From Bacillota bacterium (GTDB lineage: Bacteria > Bacillota > Sulfobacillia > Sulfobacillales > JAIMBI01), in contig JAJZYZ010000004.1 in the NCBI GenBank assembly GCA_021797815.1, positions 65,487 through 114,662 on the forward strand: DNA of 49,176 bases, read 5' to 3'. Below, one piece after another: positions 8,642 to 17,843 of this stretch. The stretch's first letter is position 1, and the number at the start of each line of letters is the position of its first letter. The notes below the pieces were generated by a model. It had not been told where the DNA came from. It saw nothing but the letters and a program-made list of their open reading frames with translations, and ran no database searches. A program made the translations under genes and the position numbers.

Positions 8642-9447
8642 CCGCCCTGCACCTCAAGCCGTCTCTGGGCACGGCGGGTGAGCCCATAGGCGCCAAGATA
8701 GAGGAGAAGGACCCACAGGGCTCCCGCCACCCAGGCGGAGGGCCGCTCCGCCCCAAGCCATGTGGACACCGGCAGACTCACAAGCGTCTGAAAGGGGGAC
8801 CAGGTGAGCACCTGTTCCAGTCCGTGGGGCATGAGCGGAATGGGAAGAAGCTGCCCGCTCATAAAGACGCTGAGTCCTAGGAACAGCCGGCGCGCCCAGC
8901 GCGTCTCCACCGTCCAGAAGGCCGAAAGCCCGATCAGGTACTGAAACAGCACCCCGGTCAGGACCGCCATCACGAGCGCGACCGCCACCATGAGTCCTTT
9001 TCCCATGGCGAAGGCTGCCCAAGGGAAAACCCCGAGCAGGGTGAACGCCACCACCAGCGGGCCGCTCCGGAACACGAGGTTGTAGAACGCCTCCCCCACT
9101 CCCGCCGCGAGCATCCGGGGGACGTAGGGCACCGGCCGCGCCATCTCCATCGCAACCGAGCCGGTCCGGATCTGCTGGGCCATGTCGAGGCCCGAGGGCA
9201 GGAAGACGCTCACCCACAAGACGGCCTGACTGAGCGCGATGTAGTTGACAAGCTCGTGGGCGTGAAAGGGCCCGAGCGTGCGCCCGCGGGCGGCCGCATG
9301 CCACAGAGCGATATAGATGAGCCCGAACAGGAAGCTTCCGGCATTGTTCGCCATGTGGGCTCCCACATAGGCCAGGTTCTTCCGGAAAGACGCGCGGGCC
9401 ACAAAGAAAAAGACGCCCGTCGTTCTCCCTCCCCGGGGAAGCGTCAC
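8638..9447 (-). CDS. ABC-2 family permease (first of pair)
   Basis: First gene of the exporter operon; about 269 residues from the chosen GTG, six predicted membrane helices. Landmarks are ARASFRKNLAYVGAHMANNA near the start, the helix SFLFGLIYIALW, and the coupling loop QQIRTGSVAMEMARPVPY, homologous to the GEFDAILTRP loop of its partner. Family members work as permease heterodimers. The reading frame could extend to 9498, but those 17 residues look non-coding. The GTG at 9447 matches homologous N-termini, has no good ribosome site, and lies nine bases after a TACAAT box, so leaderless translation is possible. Start uncertain; identity secure. Confidence 0.85.
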   Translation of the reverse strand: MTLPRGGRTTGVFFFVARASFRKNLAYVGAHMANNAGSFLFGLIYIALWHAAARGRTLGPFHAHELVNYIALSQAVLWVSVFLPSGLDMAQQIRTGSVAMEMARPVPYVPRMLAAGVGEAFYNLVFRSGPLVVAFTLLGVFPWAAFAMGKGLMVAVALVMAVLTGVLFQYLIGLSAFWTVETRWARRLFLGLSVFMSGQLLPIPLMPHGLEQVLTWSPFQTLVSLPVSTWLGAERPSAWVAGALWVLLLYLGAYGLTRRAQRRLEVQGG

Positions 9448-9456
9448 GGACCCCGA

Positions 9457-9462
9457 ATTGTA
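9457..9462 (-). promoter_or_regulatory. Possible -10 box (TACAAT) of the exporter operon
   Basis: On the minus strand TACAAT lies nine bases before the GTG of the first permease gene. It matches the sigma-70 -10 consensus at five of six positions. No convincing -35 box is seen. If it is used, transcription would begin at or just before the start codon, giving a leaderless message. Confidence 0.25.
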
Positions 9463-10483
9463 CCAGATGGAGGGCCGTCTGCGGTGGGTGCGGAACATAA
9501 GCTTCTGGCAGAGAGATTCCCGACGGGCCCGTCACGGGGTCCGGCCGGCTCCCGCGACTCTTTCGCCCACCGTCGGCGCCGTGCACTTTGCCCCGACGAA
9601 GGCGCTGTCGGCTTCCGAGACTCTTTGGACTGAAGCGCTATGCGCATCGAACCGCATGCAAATGCCGCCTGCATCTTCGCGCCCGAGTGCCCCTCGCCGT
9701 TATTCTGCGGGCGGGCGGGACACCCTCTGGTCTGGTGCCGTGGGATCTTGCGCCGTTCCGGTGGTGGCTTCAAGCCCAGCCGTGGGAAGAAAAGTGTGTG
9801 GGCATGTCGGGAATCCGACTTTCCCCATCGGATGATCCCGGGACGGATCACCCGTTCGCCCCCTGGACCCTCACCATCACTCAGTCGGTCGCGGTGACGG
9901 TGGTCGTACTCCTCGGCATCCTGCCGTCAGGTCCTCGGGCCCCGCTCGTCCCAACGGTTCTTCACCACGGTGAGCCCCTCCCGCCGGAGCTTTGGACCCG
10001 CCTGACGAGCATCCCCTCCTATTCGATGCCGGAAGGCCCTCTCTTCATCGTCCGGCCAGTGGACAGCCGTCCGTCGGCGCACGGCGCGCGCCCCCGCGGC
10101 ATGTCGAGGCGCATGTGGGTGACAATCCGACAGAGCCGGGAGCGGAGCCTCTCACGGCCCTCGAAAACACCAAGGACCCAGCAGGCCCCCATTAATTTAT
10201 GTTCCAAGGCATTCTAGGCATCGTTGGGAGATGCCATCATCCGGCGGCATCAGACCATCAGGCCGGGTCGACAGGAGGCGAGGCAAGCCGCTTGCCGGGG
10301 GGTCGTGTCCCTCATCCGAGAGGATCTCTGAGGCTTTTCCCGTGCGTGCACGAAGGGGACCGCCCTTTCGGTGGAGGGAGAGCCCGGTCCCTCCGCCGTG
10401 CCTGTGGGCGTGGCGCGTAACGCGTTGGCTGGATGCCCCGCGCCGCGGAGTTCCTGGAATCTCAAATCCTGCCCCGTACGAAG
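9463..10483. other. About 1 kb without a supportable gene
   Basis: Open frames on both strands are rich in Arg, Pro and Ser and lack ribosome sites and recognisable motifs. One frame from 9804 encodes a single hydrophobic segment (TLTITQSVAVTVVVLLGIL), but its start has no convincing Shine-Dalgarno site. No RNA gene was recognised. The left edge includes the promoter region of the exporter operon. Confidence 0.4.
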
Positions 10484-10516
10484 GGACCGGGCGCGCCCGA
10501 TTGACGCGCCCGGTCC
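10484..10516 (-). terminator. Hairpin after the S53 peptidase gene
   Basis: A perfect 12-base inverted repeat (GGACCGGGCGCG at 10484-10495 and its complement at 10505-10516) with a nine-base loop, starting 15 bases after the peptidase stop. There is no clear U-run on the minus strand, so it may be a weak intrinsic terminator or an mRNA 3'-end stabiliser. Confidence 0.6.
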
Positions 10517-10531
10517 ACTATTTAGGGTCCT

Positions 10532-12427
10532 CTACGACTTGTTGTACGCCGCGATGGTTGCCGCGAGACTCGCCACGTCGGGTACGCCGAGGCCCGTGGT
10601 CGCGTCCCACCCGGCTCCTGCGCTGTAGTGCCAGTTGTTGCCGGCGGTGATATCGCGGAATCCCCCGCCATTGGCCACGCTGTACAGGGTCGGCGGCAAA
10701 AAGCCGAGCGAGCCGCCGTTGGCCTGATCGAGAAGCGCCGCGATCCCGGCCCAGTTGGGCGACGCGAACGACGTCCCGCCCCATCCATCTGTCCATCCCG
10801 CGGTGGACGTGGTGTAGGCCGACGACGAGTCATAGATGGAGTAGCCGGTGAAGGGGTCGGCATTCAGTGCCACGTCGGGGACGCCCTTGCCCCCGGCATT
10901 GGCGAGCGCTCCCCCATAAGCGGCCTGCCAGCTTGGCTTCGGGAAGTACATGCTGAATCCGCCTCCCGAGCCCACAGGCTTCAGGGCTCGTGCGGCCTGG
11001 GCCGCGCTGTGAAAGCCGAGACTGCCGGCGCAGGGCAGGAAGTAGTTCCATCCCCAGGCCTGCTCGTTCGTCGGCATGCAGCTAATCTGACTCTGACTCG
11101 GGATCCCGATGGTGCCGGTCGGGATCTGGCTCGAGCCGAGCGTGGTGCCGCCGACCGCCGTGCTGTACGTGAGGTCGGCCGGGGTGATGACAGACAGGGT
11201 CTTGTTGTACCCGAGAACGCCGTAGGCGCCGTAAGCACCGGAGTCTCCGGAGGCGTCGAACATGCTGATGCCCTCGGCCGCGCCCTGCTCCCACTGCTGG
11301 TTCATGACGGTCGCGTATCCGGCCGTCTCGAACTGCTCCGCTTCGCCCCACGACACGGACATGACGTTCGGCACGGTGCCGTTGTACCCGTTCACGACCG
11401 CGTTGAAGACGTCGATGAAGCCGTTATTGGTGTTGGGGGCGGCGTACACCTCGATGTTGGCGCCGGGCGCCATGGAACCAGACTGTTCCACGTCGAGGCT
11501 GGTCTCGGAACCTCCCTGGCCCTTCCCCGACGCTCCCTTGGCCGGGAGAGTCTGGTCCACGCCGATCTCTGTCAGGCTGCCCGTCCGCTTGATGCCGTAG
11601 TACTTCCAGAAGTTAGGGGGGTCAGCCGTCAGGAACGGCGCCAGGGTCGCGATGGCGATGGTTTCACCGGCTCCGGTGATGTTCTGGTTAATGAGTGGCG
11701 TGGCACCATAGATGCTCTGGGTGTCCTGTGGGGTGAGCCCCGTCGGCGCCGTACAGTCGCCGAACCCCTGGTACGCGCATGTGTTCAGAGAGACGTTCGG
11801 CGCCACGCTCTGGTTGGCGGTCATGGGGTGAAACGCCGAGTAGGTGAGCATGCCGGAGATGCCGGATACCATTGAAGCCAGATTGTAGCCTTGATAGCTT
11901 GTGGGCAGAACGGGGTTCTGCGCATTGGCAAGAAAGCTCCGCCCCTGCAGCGTGTAGTGGTTGATCCTCACCTGAAAGGCGTGCTCTACCTCGCTCACGG
12001 TGCCGCTCACGTAGAGATAGTTGTTGGACACGTAATTCGTGCCCGGCTCGGTGGTGCTGGCCATGAGGCCAAAGCTCGTGAGATAGCTCTCGAGCGCCGA
12101 CACGGCGGCCGCCGGCTGATCATAGTTCGCCTGAAACTCTGCCGGGGTCAGGTAGTGATGAAAGTGCTTGTTCCCGGGGGTGACGGTGTCCAGTATGTAC
12201 TGCGACAGGGACGGAAAGTTGGTCGGATTCACGAAGTTCATCCCCACCAGCAGGTTTATCTGCTCGCCGTTGGGGGCCGCCCCGGCTTTGGAAGACTGCC
12301 GAATCAGAGCCGTAGCCGTATTGCCGGGAAGCGCTTGATAATTGCTGGCATGCGCGGGGCCGGCCAGCGTCGTGGCAAGAAGCAGGATCCCAGCCGAACC
12401 GATCCCGGCTGGCCATCGGATATTCAT
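10532..12427 (-). CDS. Secreted S53 family peptidase (sedolisin/kumamolisin-like)
   Basis: Acid-type serine-carboxyl endopeptidase, 631 residues, made as a secreted pro-enzyme. A signal peptide (residues 1-28, ending AHA-SN) is followed by a pro-domain (about 50-205, including NKHFHHYLTPAEFQANYD) and the catalytic domain. The catalytic residues are visible: Glu308 and Asp312 (SETSLDVEQ), oxyanion Asp395 (ASGDSGA) and nucleophile Ser553 (GGTSFASP). The calcium site is Asp592-Ile593 with Gly604, Gly606 and Asp608. The start at 12427 follows GGGAGGG; a longer frame upstream lacks a signal peptide at its end. It is divergent from a T-box controlled peptide-binding lipoprotein, which suggests that the peptidase releases peptides for uptake. 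Family enzymes act at low pH. Confidence 0.94.
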   Translation of the reverse strand: MNIRWPAGIGSAGILLLATTLAGPAHASNYQALPGNTATALIRQSSKAGAAPNGEQINLLVGMNFVNPTNFPSLSQYILDTVTPGNKHFHHYLTPAEFQANYDQPAAAVSALESYLTSFGLMASTTEPGTNYVSNNYLYVSGTVSEVEHAFQVRINHYTLQGRSFLANAQNPVLPTSYQGYNLASMVSGISGMLTYSAFHPMTANQSVAPNVSLNTCAYQGFGDCTAPTGLTPQDTQSIYGATPLINQNITGAGETIAIATLAPFLTADPPNFWKYYGIKRTGSLTEIGVDQTLPAKGASGKGQGGSETSLDVEQSGSMAPGANIEVYAAPNTNNGFIDVFNAVVNGYNGTVPNVMSVSWGEAEQFETAGYATVMNQQWEQGAAEGISMFDASGDSGAYGAYGVLGYNKTLSVITPADLTYSTAVGGTTLGSSQIPTGTIGIPSQSQISCMPTNEQAWGWNYFLPCAGSLGFHSAAQAARALKPVGSGGGFSMYFPKPSWQAAYGGALANAGGKGVPDVALNADPFTGYSIYDSSSAYTTSTAGWTDGWGGTSFASPNWAGIAALLDQANGGSLGFLPPTLYSVANGGGFRDITAGNNWHYSAGAGWDATTGLGVPDVASLAATIAAYNKS

Positions 12428-12779
12428 CGCATTCCCTCCCAGAAACGACATTCGATCGATAAGAAGATATTTACCTGAGGGGCCCTGATTTCCTGCTTTT
12501 CCCACACCAGCCGTTATCGACATTTCGAAACATTCCCGGTGGGGCCGATAACAGCGCGTGGGAGAGGGCCGCCGCCTTCCCCACACCGAACGAGCCGGGA
12601 CTGACTCCGTCAACTCTCCCGAGCGGGCGCCCGCCGCGGTCTGTGAGAGCCGAGCCTCGTCTCCCCTGACCGTTACCGACTCGCGATCTGTCCGGGGCCG
12701 TCCCCCCTCTTCCAGTGTTCAGGCGTGCATGATACGCGAAACTTTTCCGCCGACAGTTGCCGCGAGGCCGGCTGGGCGG
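12428..12779. other. Intergenic region between divergent peptidase and T-box transcripts
   Basis: About 350 bases that must hold the promoters for the leftward peptidase gene and the rightward T-box transcript. I see no protein gene. The DNA next to the peptidase start is locally AT-richer (around 12455-12475, including AAGAAGATATTT on the plus strand). Confidence 0.4.
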
Positions 12780-13041
12780 ATATGATGGGACGCGTACAGG
12801 CGATGAAGGGAACAATGCCTCGTATCCTTGGTCCAAGAGAGCCGACACGATGGTGCAAGTCGGTGTCCGGGATATGATGATCTCCTCCCAGAGCTGGTCG
12901 GGCCAAAGGACAATGGGTCCCGGTAGTCCGATCCGGCCGCTGCAAGCGGGACCGTTATCCTTATAGAGGCCCGAAATCGGGCGAACCAGGGTGGTACCAC
13001 GGGCCAGGACCCGTCCCTTGCGGGGGCGGGTGTTTTGTTTT
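12780..13041 (+). promoter_or_regulatory. T-box riboswitch (tRNA-sensing leader)
   Basis: The T-box sequence AGGGTGGTACCACGGG lies at 12988-13003. A terminator follows: ACCCGTCCC at 13009-13017 pairs with GGGGCGGGT at 13023-13031, then TGTTTTGTTTT. Stem I is recognisable by the AAGAGAG bulge (about 12834-12841) and the distal loop GATGGTGCAAGTC. GTATCC before it pairs with GGGATAT after it. A further stem is GGTCCCG (12916-12922) with CGGGACC (12947-12953). The antiterminator bulge reads TGGT, which pairs with tRNAs having discriminator A, so Ser and Gly are unlikely. The specifier lies in GATGATCTCC; AUC (Ile) or CUC (Leu) are candidates, not settled. The next gene is the peptide-binding lipoprotein about 350 bases on. 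Confidence 0.88.
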
Positions 13042-13390
13042 GCGGACACAAAGAGACCGAGTGACTGGCCGCGCGATCGTCGGAGGCACGAAGAACTCCT
13101 CTGCCGACGCACGGCTGGTGACGGCGATACCCGAAAAGGCCCGGTCCGTTTGGCCGGGGCCCAGCGGTTATCTACGGCGCCAAGACAGGATGGGGAGTGG
13201 TGGAGGCGGCGTCCATGGATGAAAGAGCGGCGCACGGCGGGGCGCGTGCGGGGAGGCGGCGAATCGAGGCTCCAACTCCTATCCGGCATGGTTTGTCGTC
13301 CGCACGCCGTCCCGAATGTCCGACGTCCCGCGTTCGGTCGGCGATGCTCGCGCATAGTCGCCGCCGACCTCATATCAGAAGGAGATGACC
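13042..13390 (+). other. Untranslated stretch between T-box terminator and lipoprotein gene
   Basis: About 350 bases without a convincing gene. Open frames are arginine-rich and have no ribosome site. It is likely 5' untranslated RNA of the peptide-binding protein gene, and ends with the strong ribosome site GAAGGAG. Confidence 0.45.
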
Positions 13391-15091
13391 ATGACGTTCT
13401 ATCGTCGAGCCGGTTTCGTTGCGGCAGCGGCCGCGATGGTCGGCTTCATCGCGGCCTGCGGCGCGGCTCCCGTCAGTGCCCCCGTATCTCATTCGGTGAC
13501 ACTGGTCGGCGGTATCCAGTCCAACATCAACTGGTGGTTCCCGGTCTCGTCCAGCGCCGGCTGCTCCACCACCAACGCGACCACGGCCGCCCTGCTATAT
13601 CGGCCGCTTATCTACATCTCCAACACCGACGGCATCGACTTCAAGAATTCCATCGCCTCCAGCATCGACGTCAGCAACCATGACCAGACGTTCACCGTGC
13701 ACTTGAATCCCAAATGGCACTGGTCGAACGGCACCCCCGTCACGTCTCAGGACGCCGCGTATTCATTTGCCATCATCAAGGCCGCCAACAACCCGAAAGC
13801 GCCATGGAGCGACTGCTTTTCAGCGGTCGGCGGCATGCCGGCGCTGTGGAAGAGCGTCAGCACCCCCAACTCCCATACGCTGGTCGTAACGACCACCAAG
13901 CCGGTCGGACCGAGCTGGTTTGAGCACAACGGGATCGCGCAGCTGATTCCTATTCCGAAAGCGCTCTGGGATCGGTCGTCCAACATGACGAAGGAACTGG
14001 CCTTCATCCTCCAAGTGGGAGCGCAGCCCGCGAACCCGGTGTACCGTGTCGTTGACGGGCCCTACCACATCGGCAAGGTCGTGAACAACGAGTACTGGAC
14101 ACTGGTGGCGAATCCTCACTACGACGGGCACAAGGCATCGGTCACGAAGCTCGTGTTTGAGTACGAGACCTCAACCAGCAGCGAATACCTGGGTCTCCGG
14201 AAGGGCGAATTTGCCACCGCCACGCTCCCGAACTCGTACTACAAAGACCGTGCGACCCTGACCCGTTCGGGATATCAGGTGACCGTGGCGCCTTACAGCT
14301 ACTGCGAGAACAGCATCTTTCTAAATATGTTCCCGCAGGCTCCCGGAGGGGGCGTGCTGTCCCACCTGTACGTGCGGCAGGCGTTGGAGATGGGCATCAA
14401 CCAGGAGGCCCTCATCGCGCACTTCGCACTGGGACTCGGACAGCCCGAGTACGGGCCGATCCCTCCGAAACCGACGAACCAGTTCTACGACCCGCATCTG
14501 AAGCACTATCCGTTCAGCATCCAGAAGGGCACGCGCCTCTTGGAGTCTCATGGCTGGCGCATGCAAAACGGCGTCTTGACGAAAAACGGACAGCCGCTGC
14601 AACTGAACTACCTCATTCAGTCAGGCAGCATCACTCAGACCAACATGGCCCAGTACCTGCAGTCGGAATGGGCGAAAGAGGGTATCAAGGTTACCCTCAC
14701 CACCGAGCCCTTCAACCAGGAAGTGAGTACGGTGGCCAGCCCATCCACCCGGAACAAGTGGGACATGTTCTACGTGGGCTACTGCTACTACCCGAACTAC
14801 TATCCGTCCGGCACCGACCTGTACACGCCGGGTGGCGGAGTTAACTTCGGGGGGTATTCCGACCCTGCCATGACCCAGCTGCTGGACAGCCTGAGGGTCG
14901 CGCCAACGGCGGCGCGGGGACAGCAGCTGCTGGACCGCTACCAGCAGATGGCGGCAACGGAGCTTCCCGCCCTGTATATGCCCCAGACCACCACCCACGA
15001 GGTGACGTTAAAAACCGTCCATGGGGTGCCGCAGTCGTTCGACCCCATCACGGAAGACCAGTGGTTCAACCGGCTGACGCTAAGCCCCTGA
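13391..15091 (+). CDS. Peptide ABC transporter substrate-binding lipoprotein (family 5)
   Basis: Extracytoplasmic solute-binding protein (SBP_bac_5, OppA/DppA-like), 566 residues, anchored as a lipoprotein: the signal MTFYRRAGFVAAAAAMVGF is followed by IAAC with Cys23 as the lipid site. Typical landmarks are HLNPKWHWSNGTPVTSQDAAYSF (about 97-119), YVRQALEMGINQEAL and the FGGYSDPAMTQLLDSLR region near the end. It binds peptides outside the cell for import. I use the ATG at 13391 because GAAGGAG is six bases away; the ATG at 13385 touches the ribosome site. No permease or ATPase gene is nearby. A T-box leader upstream implies induction by shortage of one amino acid. Paralogue of the gene at 30144-31874. 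Confidence 0.92.
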   Translation: MTFYRRAGFVAAAAAMVGFIAACGAAPVSAPVSHSVTLVGGIQSNINWWFPVSSSAGCSTTNATTAALLYRPLIYISNTDGIDFKNSIASSIDVSNHDQTFTVHLNPKWHWSNGTPVTSQDAAYSFAIIKAANNPKAPWSDCFSAVGGMPALWKSVSTPNSHTLVVTTTKPVGPSWFEHNGIAQLIPIPKALWDRSSNMTKELAFILQVGAQPANPVYRVVDGPYHIGKVVNNEYWTLVANPHYDGHKASVTKLVFEYETSTSSEYLGLRKGEFATATLPNSYYKDRATLTRSGYQVTVAPYSYCENSIFLNMFPQAPGGGVLSHLYVRQALEMGINQEALIAHFALGLGQPEYGPIPPKPTNQFYDPHLKHYPFSIQKGTRLLESHGWRMQNGVLTKNGQPLQLNYLIQSGSITQTNMAQYLQSEWAKEGIKVTLTTEPFNQEVSTVASPSTRNKWDMFYVGYCYYPNYYPSGTDLYTPGGGVNFGGYSDPAMTQLLDSLRVAPTAARGQQLLDRYQQMAATELPALYMPQTTTHEVTLKTVHGVPQSFDPITEDQWFNRLTLSP

Positions 15092-15140
15092 GCGGCATGC
15101 CCGCGGCTCATGCCCGCCACGGTCCCGATCCGAGGGCTGG

Positions 15141-15177
15141 AGGGAGGCCAGGACTTAAAGTCCTGGCCTCCCTCTTT
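15141..15177 (+). terminator. Strong intrinsic terminator
   Basis: A 16-base perfect inverted repeat around an A (AGGGAGGCCAGGACTT and its complement, 15141-15173) is followed by CTTT. It sits 50 bases after the peptide-binding protein stop, between convergent genes. It can end the rightward transcript and perhaps also the leftward one. Confidence 0.85.
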
Positions 15178-15314
15178 CGATACGGTGGACAAAGTCGGGT
15201 AATTTCGCCCGAACGGCGGCCGGCGCATCTCTGTCCCACGGATCGCCGGGTCGGTGTTCCCATCGCCTTCTTTAACCGGTGCTGGAGTTCGAGGCGGACC
15301 AAGAGGCGCCCCGG

Positions 15315-17738
15315 TCAGGAGGTAGCGGGCGCGCTCGAGTGGTCCTCTGGGACCGCACCGGGGACCGAGCCTACTCGGCGGATTGCCTCCAGCGTTTCCT
15401 CGAGTTGCACGGCCTGTGCCTCCACGATGTTGGGGACGAGAGGAATTCGCGGATCCGACACCCTGACGCCCGGTGTCCAATGGTCGCCGCCGAGGCGGAT
15501 GACCCCCCGCCGTGCCATGCGGGCCAGCACGGGGCGGAGATGGCGGAGAACCATCCGGGTGTCGTCCGTGAGCGGCAACTCTCCACTCGCCGCCCACCCG
15601 CGTGCGGCGCGGAACAGGTCCGGGAGCGCACCCCCTTCGGAGTGCTGCAGGACATACTGGCTCAGCAGTTGGCCCGCCGTGACAGGACGCTGGAGCAGGA
15701 TCTGGTCACGGATCCCCCCTTCAGGCGCCAAGCGGCTCACAGACACATACAGGGAAAGTCGCCGTGACGCCCAGGGATCGTACGCCGTCCCCATCACGGC
15801 GACATCGCGCGCAGCCGGCAACAGCCAATCGAGGGCGGCCCGGAACCGTCCCAGCGCCCCCGTCTCGGTCATGTGCCCCTCGGGTGTGAGGTAGAGCGTT
15901 GCCCCCCGCCGGAGCGCGTGCACCAGTTCCTGCAGATCGGTTACCACCTCGTTCCGGACCGTCTTGCGCGATTCTTCCCGGTACGGTGAGAGAAGAACGC
16001 GGTGAGAGACCGGCCGCTCCTCCTGCGGATGGTGCCCTATATGCCACAGCCATGACAGGCGCACGCCGGCGGGATAACGATCGCCAAGAAACTGCGGCGT
16101 GAAGACGTCGGCGAGCAAGAGGTCCCCGTGGCGCCGGTAAATGCCATATGCCCAGCTGACAGGAGGGCGGAGGAGCGGCTCGTTTTCGATCGGATGCACG
16201 CCGACCGTTCGAAGAACCCGGCCCAAATTGATGGGGGTGAGCCACCGCCCTAGCCACCGGGGACTGCGGGTGGCGAGAAATCCCGGTTCAAAGAGACGGC
16301 GTGACCCAGCCGAGTCCACGGCGCCGCCCCCCGGGTCTCTCCAGAACAGGCCGGACGGGATTGCCATGCCCTCCAGGTCATGGATGTGGTTTGCCACTAC
16401 CAGGAGCCCCTGTCGATCCTTGGGCAGTGCGCCAGACCAGCGCACCCGGTAGGCAATAGTGACGTACACCTTAAGAATGCCCGCGATGAGAAAGACGAAG
16501 ATCCATGCTCCCGCCGACATGCGCGGCGCAGTTTCCCGTACGCGCAGCACCACGAGGGATCCTGCCAGAAAGGCCGCCCCCGCGGTCAGAAACAACACCC
16601 GGTATCCTACGTCCGCGTTTACAGACCGGGCCAGGATGTAACCGCCCAGGAGCGGGGCCACCACCGCCGGGAGATTGGAGGCGATGCCCCAGACACCGAG
16701 ATCCCGTGCCACGTTGGCAAGATCCGGAATCGAATCCAGCGCGAGGGCCCAGTCTACCGACAGAAACGCTCCGTACCCGAGGCCCCACAGGATGGCGAGG
16801 GCAAATATCGCACGGGGATTAGGCCACAGTGCGAACCCGGTCACCGCGGCTGCCATAGGGATGCCGGCCCACGCCACCACGAGTGCCCGGTCGCGCCGAT
16901 CTGACACCCGGCCCATCGAGAAGGCCGACACGCCCGCACCGACCAACGCTAACCCGGCCACCAATGCGGTCCCGCCGGCAGCGCGGCGGACGTGCAGCAC
17001 CTCTTCAAAGAAATAAAGGACAAAGGTCATCAGCAGGGTCTGGGCCAGGATCACCATGAATCGGGCTGCAAACACCCACCGGAAGCGGTGCCAGTCGCGC
17101 ACAGTCACCCGACCCTGTACATCCACCACCCGTGCGGGCTCCCGTACCGTGACAGTCGTATACAGCGCGCCTAGCCCCGCCGCGCCCACCATGCCCCAGT
17201 ACGCCGTTTCGACGCTTCCGAGCCCGGCTGTAGCCAGACCTGCCACCGTGCCGGCCAGGCTCGCGACCGCCATATACCCTGAGGCGGATCCCCAATGCTC
17301 GCGCGGCACCACCTCCGGCAGCATCGCCTGGTAGGAGGCGGTCGCGGCACTCTGTCCCACCAGGGCAACCACGATGAGACCGGCCAGCGCTTCCACGGAG
17401 GTTGCCTGCGAGGCGGCGACGAGCCCGCACACATTGACCGCGGTCCCCGCGACCAACAGAGTCCGGCGATTTGTGCCCCGCGCGCGCAGCCGGTCTGACA
17501 CGATGCCAATGAGCGGAGGGACCACCATGGTGACGAACGCCGCCAGCGCGGCAAGGCGGGCCAGTTCAGTCGTTCTGCCCACTTTGTTGATGCGGGAGAT
17601 CATCTCGGGGACCACGATTGCGATGAGCGCGGCTCCCTGGAAATTCAGCGAGAACCAGTAAGCAGCGAGCCCCCACTGACGGACGGGCCCCTGCGAGGCG
17701 CTCCGACTCGTACGCGGTGAAACCGCTGTCGTCTCCAT
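15315..17738 (-). CDS. MFS transporter fused to PlsC-like acyltransferase
   Basis: An 807-residue fusion. Residues 1-430 are a 12-helix major facilitator with the loop IGIVSDRLRARGTNRR (about 77-92) and its repeat MGRVSDRRDRA (275-285), the RxSDRxxxR form seen in sugar-type (SLC45/GPH-like) carriers. Residues 435-807 resemble 1-acyl-glycerol-3-phosphate acyltransferases: VVANHIHDLEG (448-457) and YLTPEGHMTETG (616-627) correspond to motifs NHxxxxD and FPEGTxS. In the first, Glu456 replaces the usual Asp. By analogy with LplT-Aas fusions it could move a lysolipid across the membrane and re-acylate it; that is inference, and the transporter half is not LplT-like. ATG start with a weak ribosome site (CTGGCGG). 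Confidence 0.82.
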   Translation of the reverse strand: METTAVSPRTSRSASQGPVRQWGLAAYWFSLNFQGAALIAIVVPEMISRINKVGRTTELARLAALAAFVTMVVPPLIGIVSDRLRARGTNRRTLLVAGTAVNVCGLVAASQATSVEALAGLIVVALVGQSAATASYQAMLPEVVPREHWGSASGYMAVASLAGTVAGLATAGLGSVETAYWGMVGAAGLGALYTTVTVREPARVVDVQGRVTVRDWHRFRWVFAARFMVILAQTLLMTFVLYFFEEVLHVRRAAGGTALVAGLALVGAGVSAFSMGRVSDRRDRALVVAWAGIPMAAAVTGFALWPNPRAIFALAILWGLGYGAFLSVDWALALDSIPDLANVARDLGVWGIASNLPAVVAPLLGGYILARSVNADVGYRVLFLTAGAAFLAGSLVVLRVRETAPRMSAGAWIFVFLIAGILKVYVTIAYRVRWSGALPKDRQGLLVVANHIHDLEGMAIPSGLFWRDPGGGAVDSAGSRRLFEPGFLATRSPRWLGRWLTPINLGRVLRTVGVHPIENEPLLRPPVSWAYGIYRRHGDLLLADVFTPQFLGDRYPAGVRLSWLWHIGHHPQEERPVSHRVLLSPYREESRKTVRNEVVTDLQELVHALRRGATLYLTPEGHMTETGALGRFRAALDWLLPAARDVAVMGTAYDPWASRRLSLYVSVSRLAPEGGIRDQILLQRPVTAGQLLSQYVLQHSEGGALPDLFRAARGWAASGELPLTDDTRMVLRHLRPVLARMARRGVIRLGGDHWTPGVRVSDPRIPLVPNIVEAQAVQLEETLEAIRRVGSVPGAVPEDHSSAPATS

Positions 17739-17843
17739 CGCCGCCAGGGTATGTGGGTGGGCTGTAGCCTGGCACGGTCCTTCGACCGCAAACCCCAGGA
17801 TCTATAAGCCCTATTTACCTTATGGCCTCGCGGCGGCCGGCAG

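Noticed and set aside
9588-10217. A 209-codon plus-strand frame between the exporter operon and the peptidase
   Set aside because: Arg/Pro/Ser-rich with one chance hydrophobic stretch, no ribosome site and no motif; typical of long chance frames in GC-rich DNA.
10628-11875. A 415-codon frame opposite the S53 peptidase
   Set aside because: It is a shadow of the peptidase gene on the other strand; its product is Gly/Arg/Val-rich without domains.
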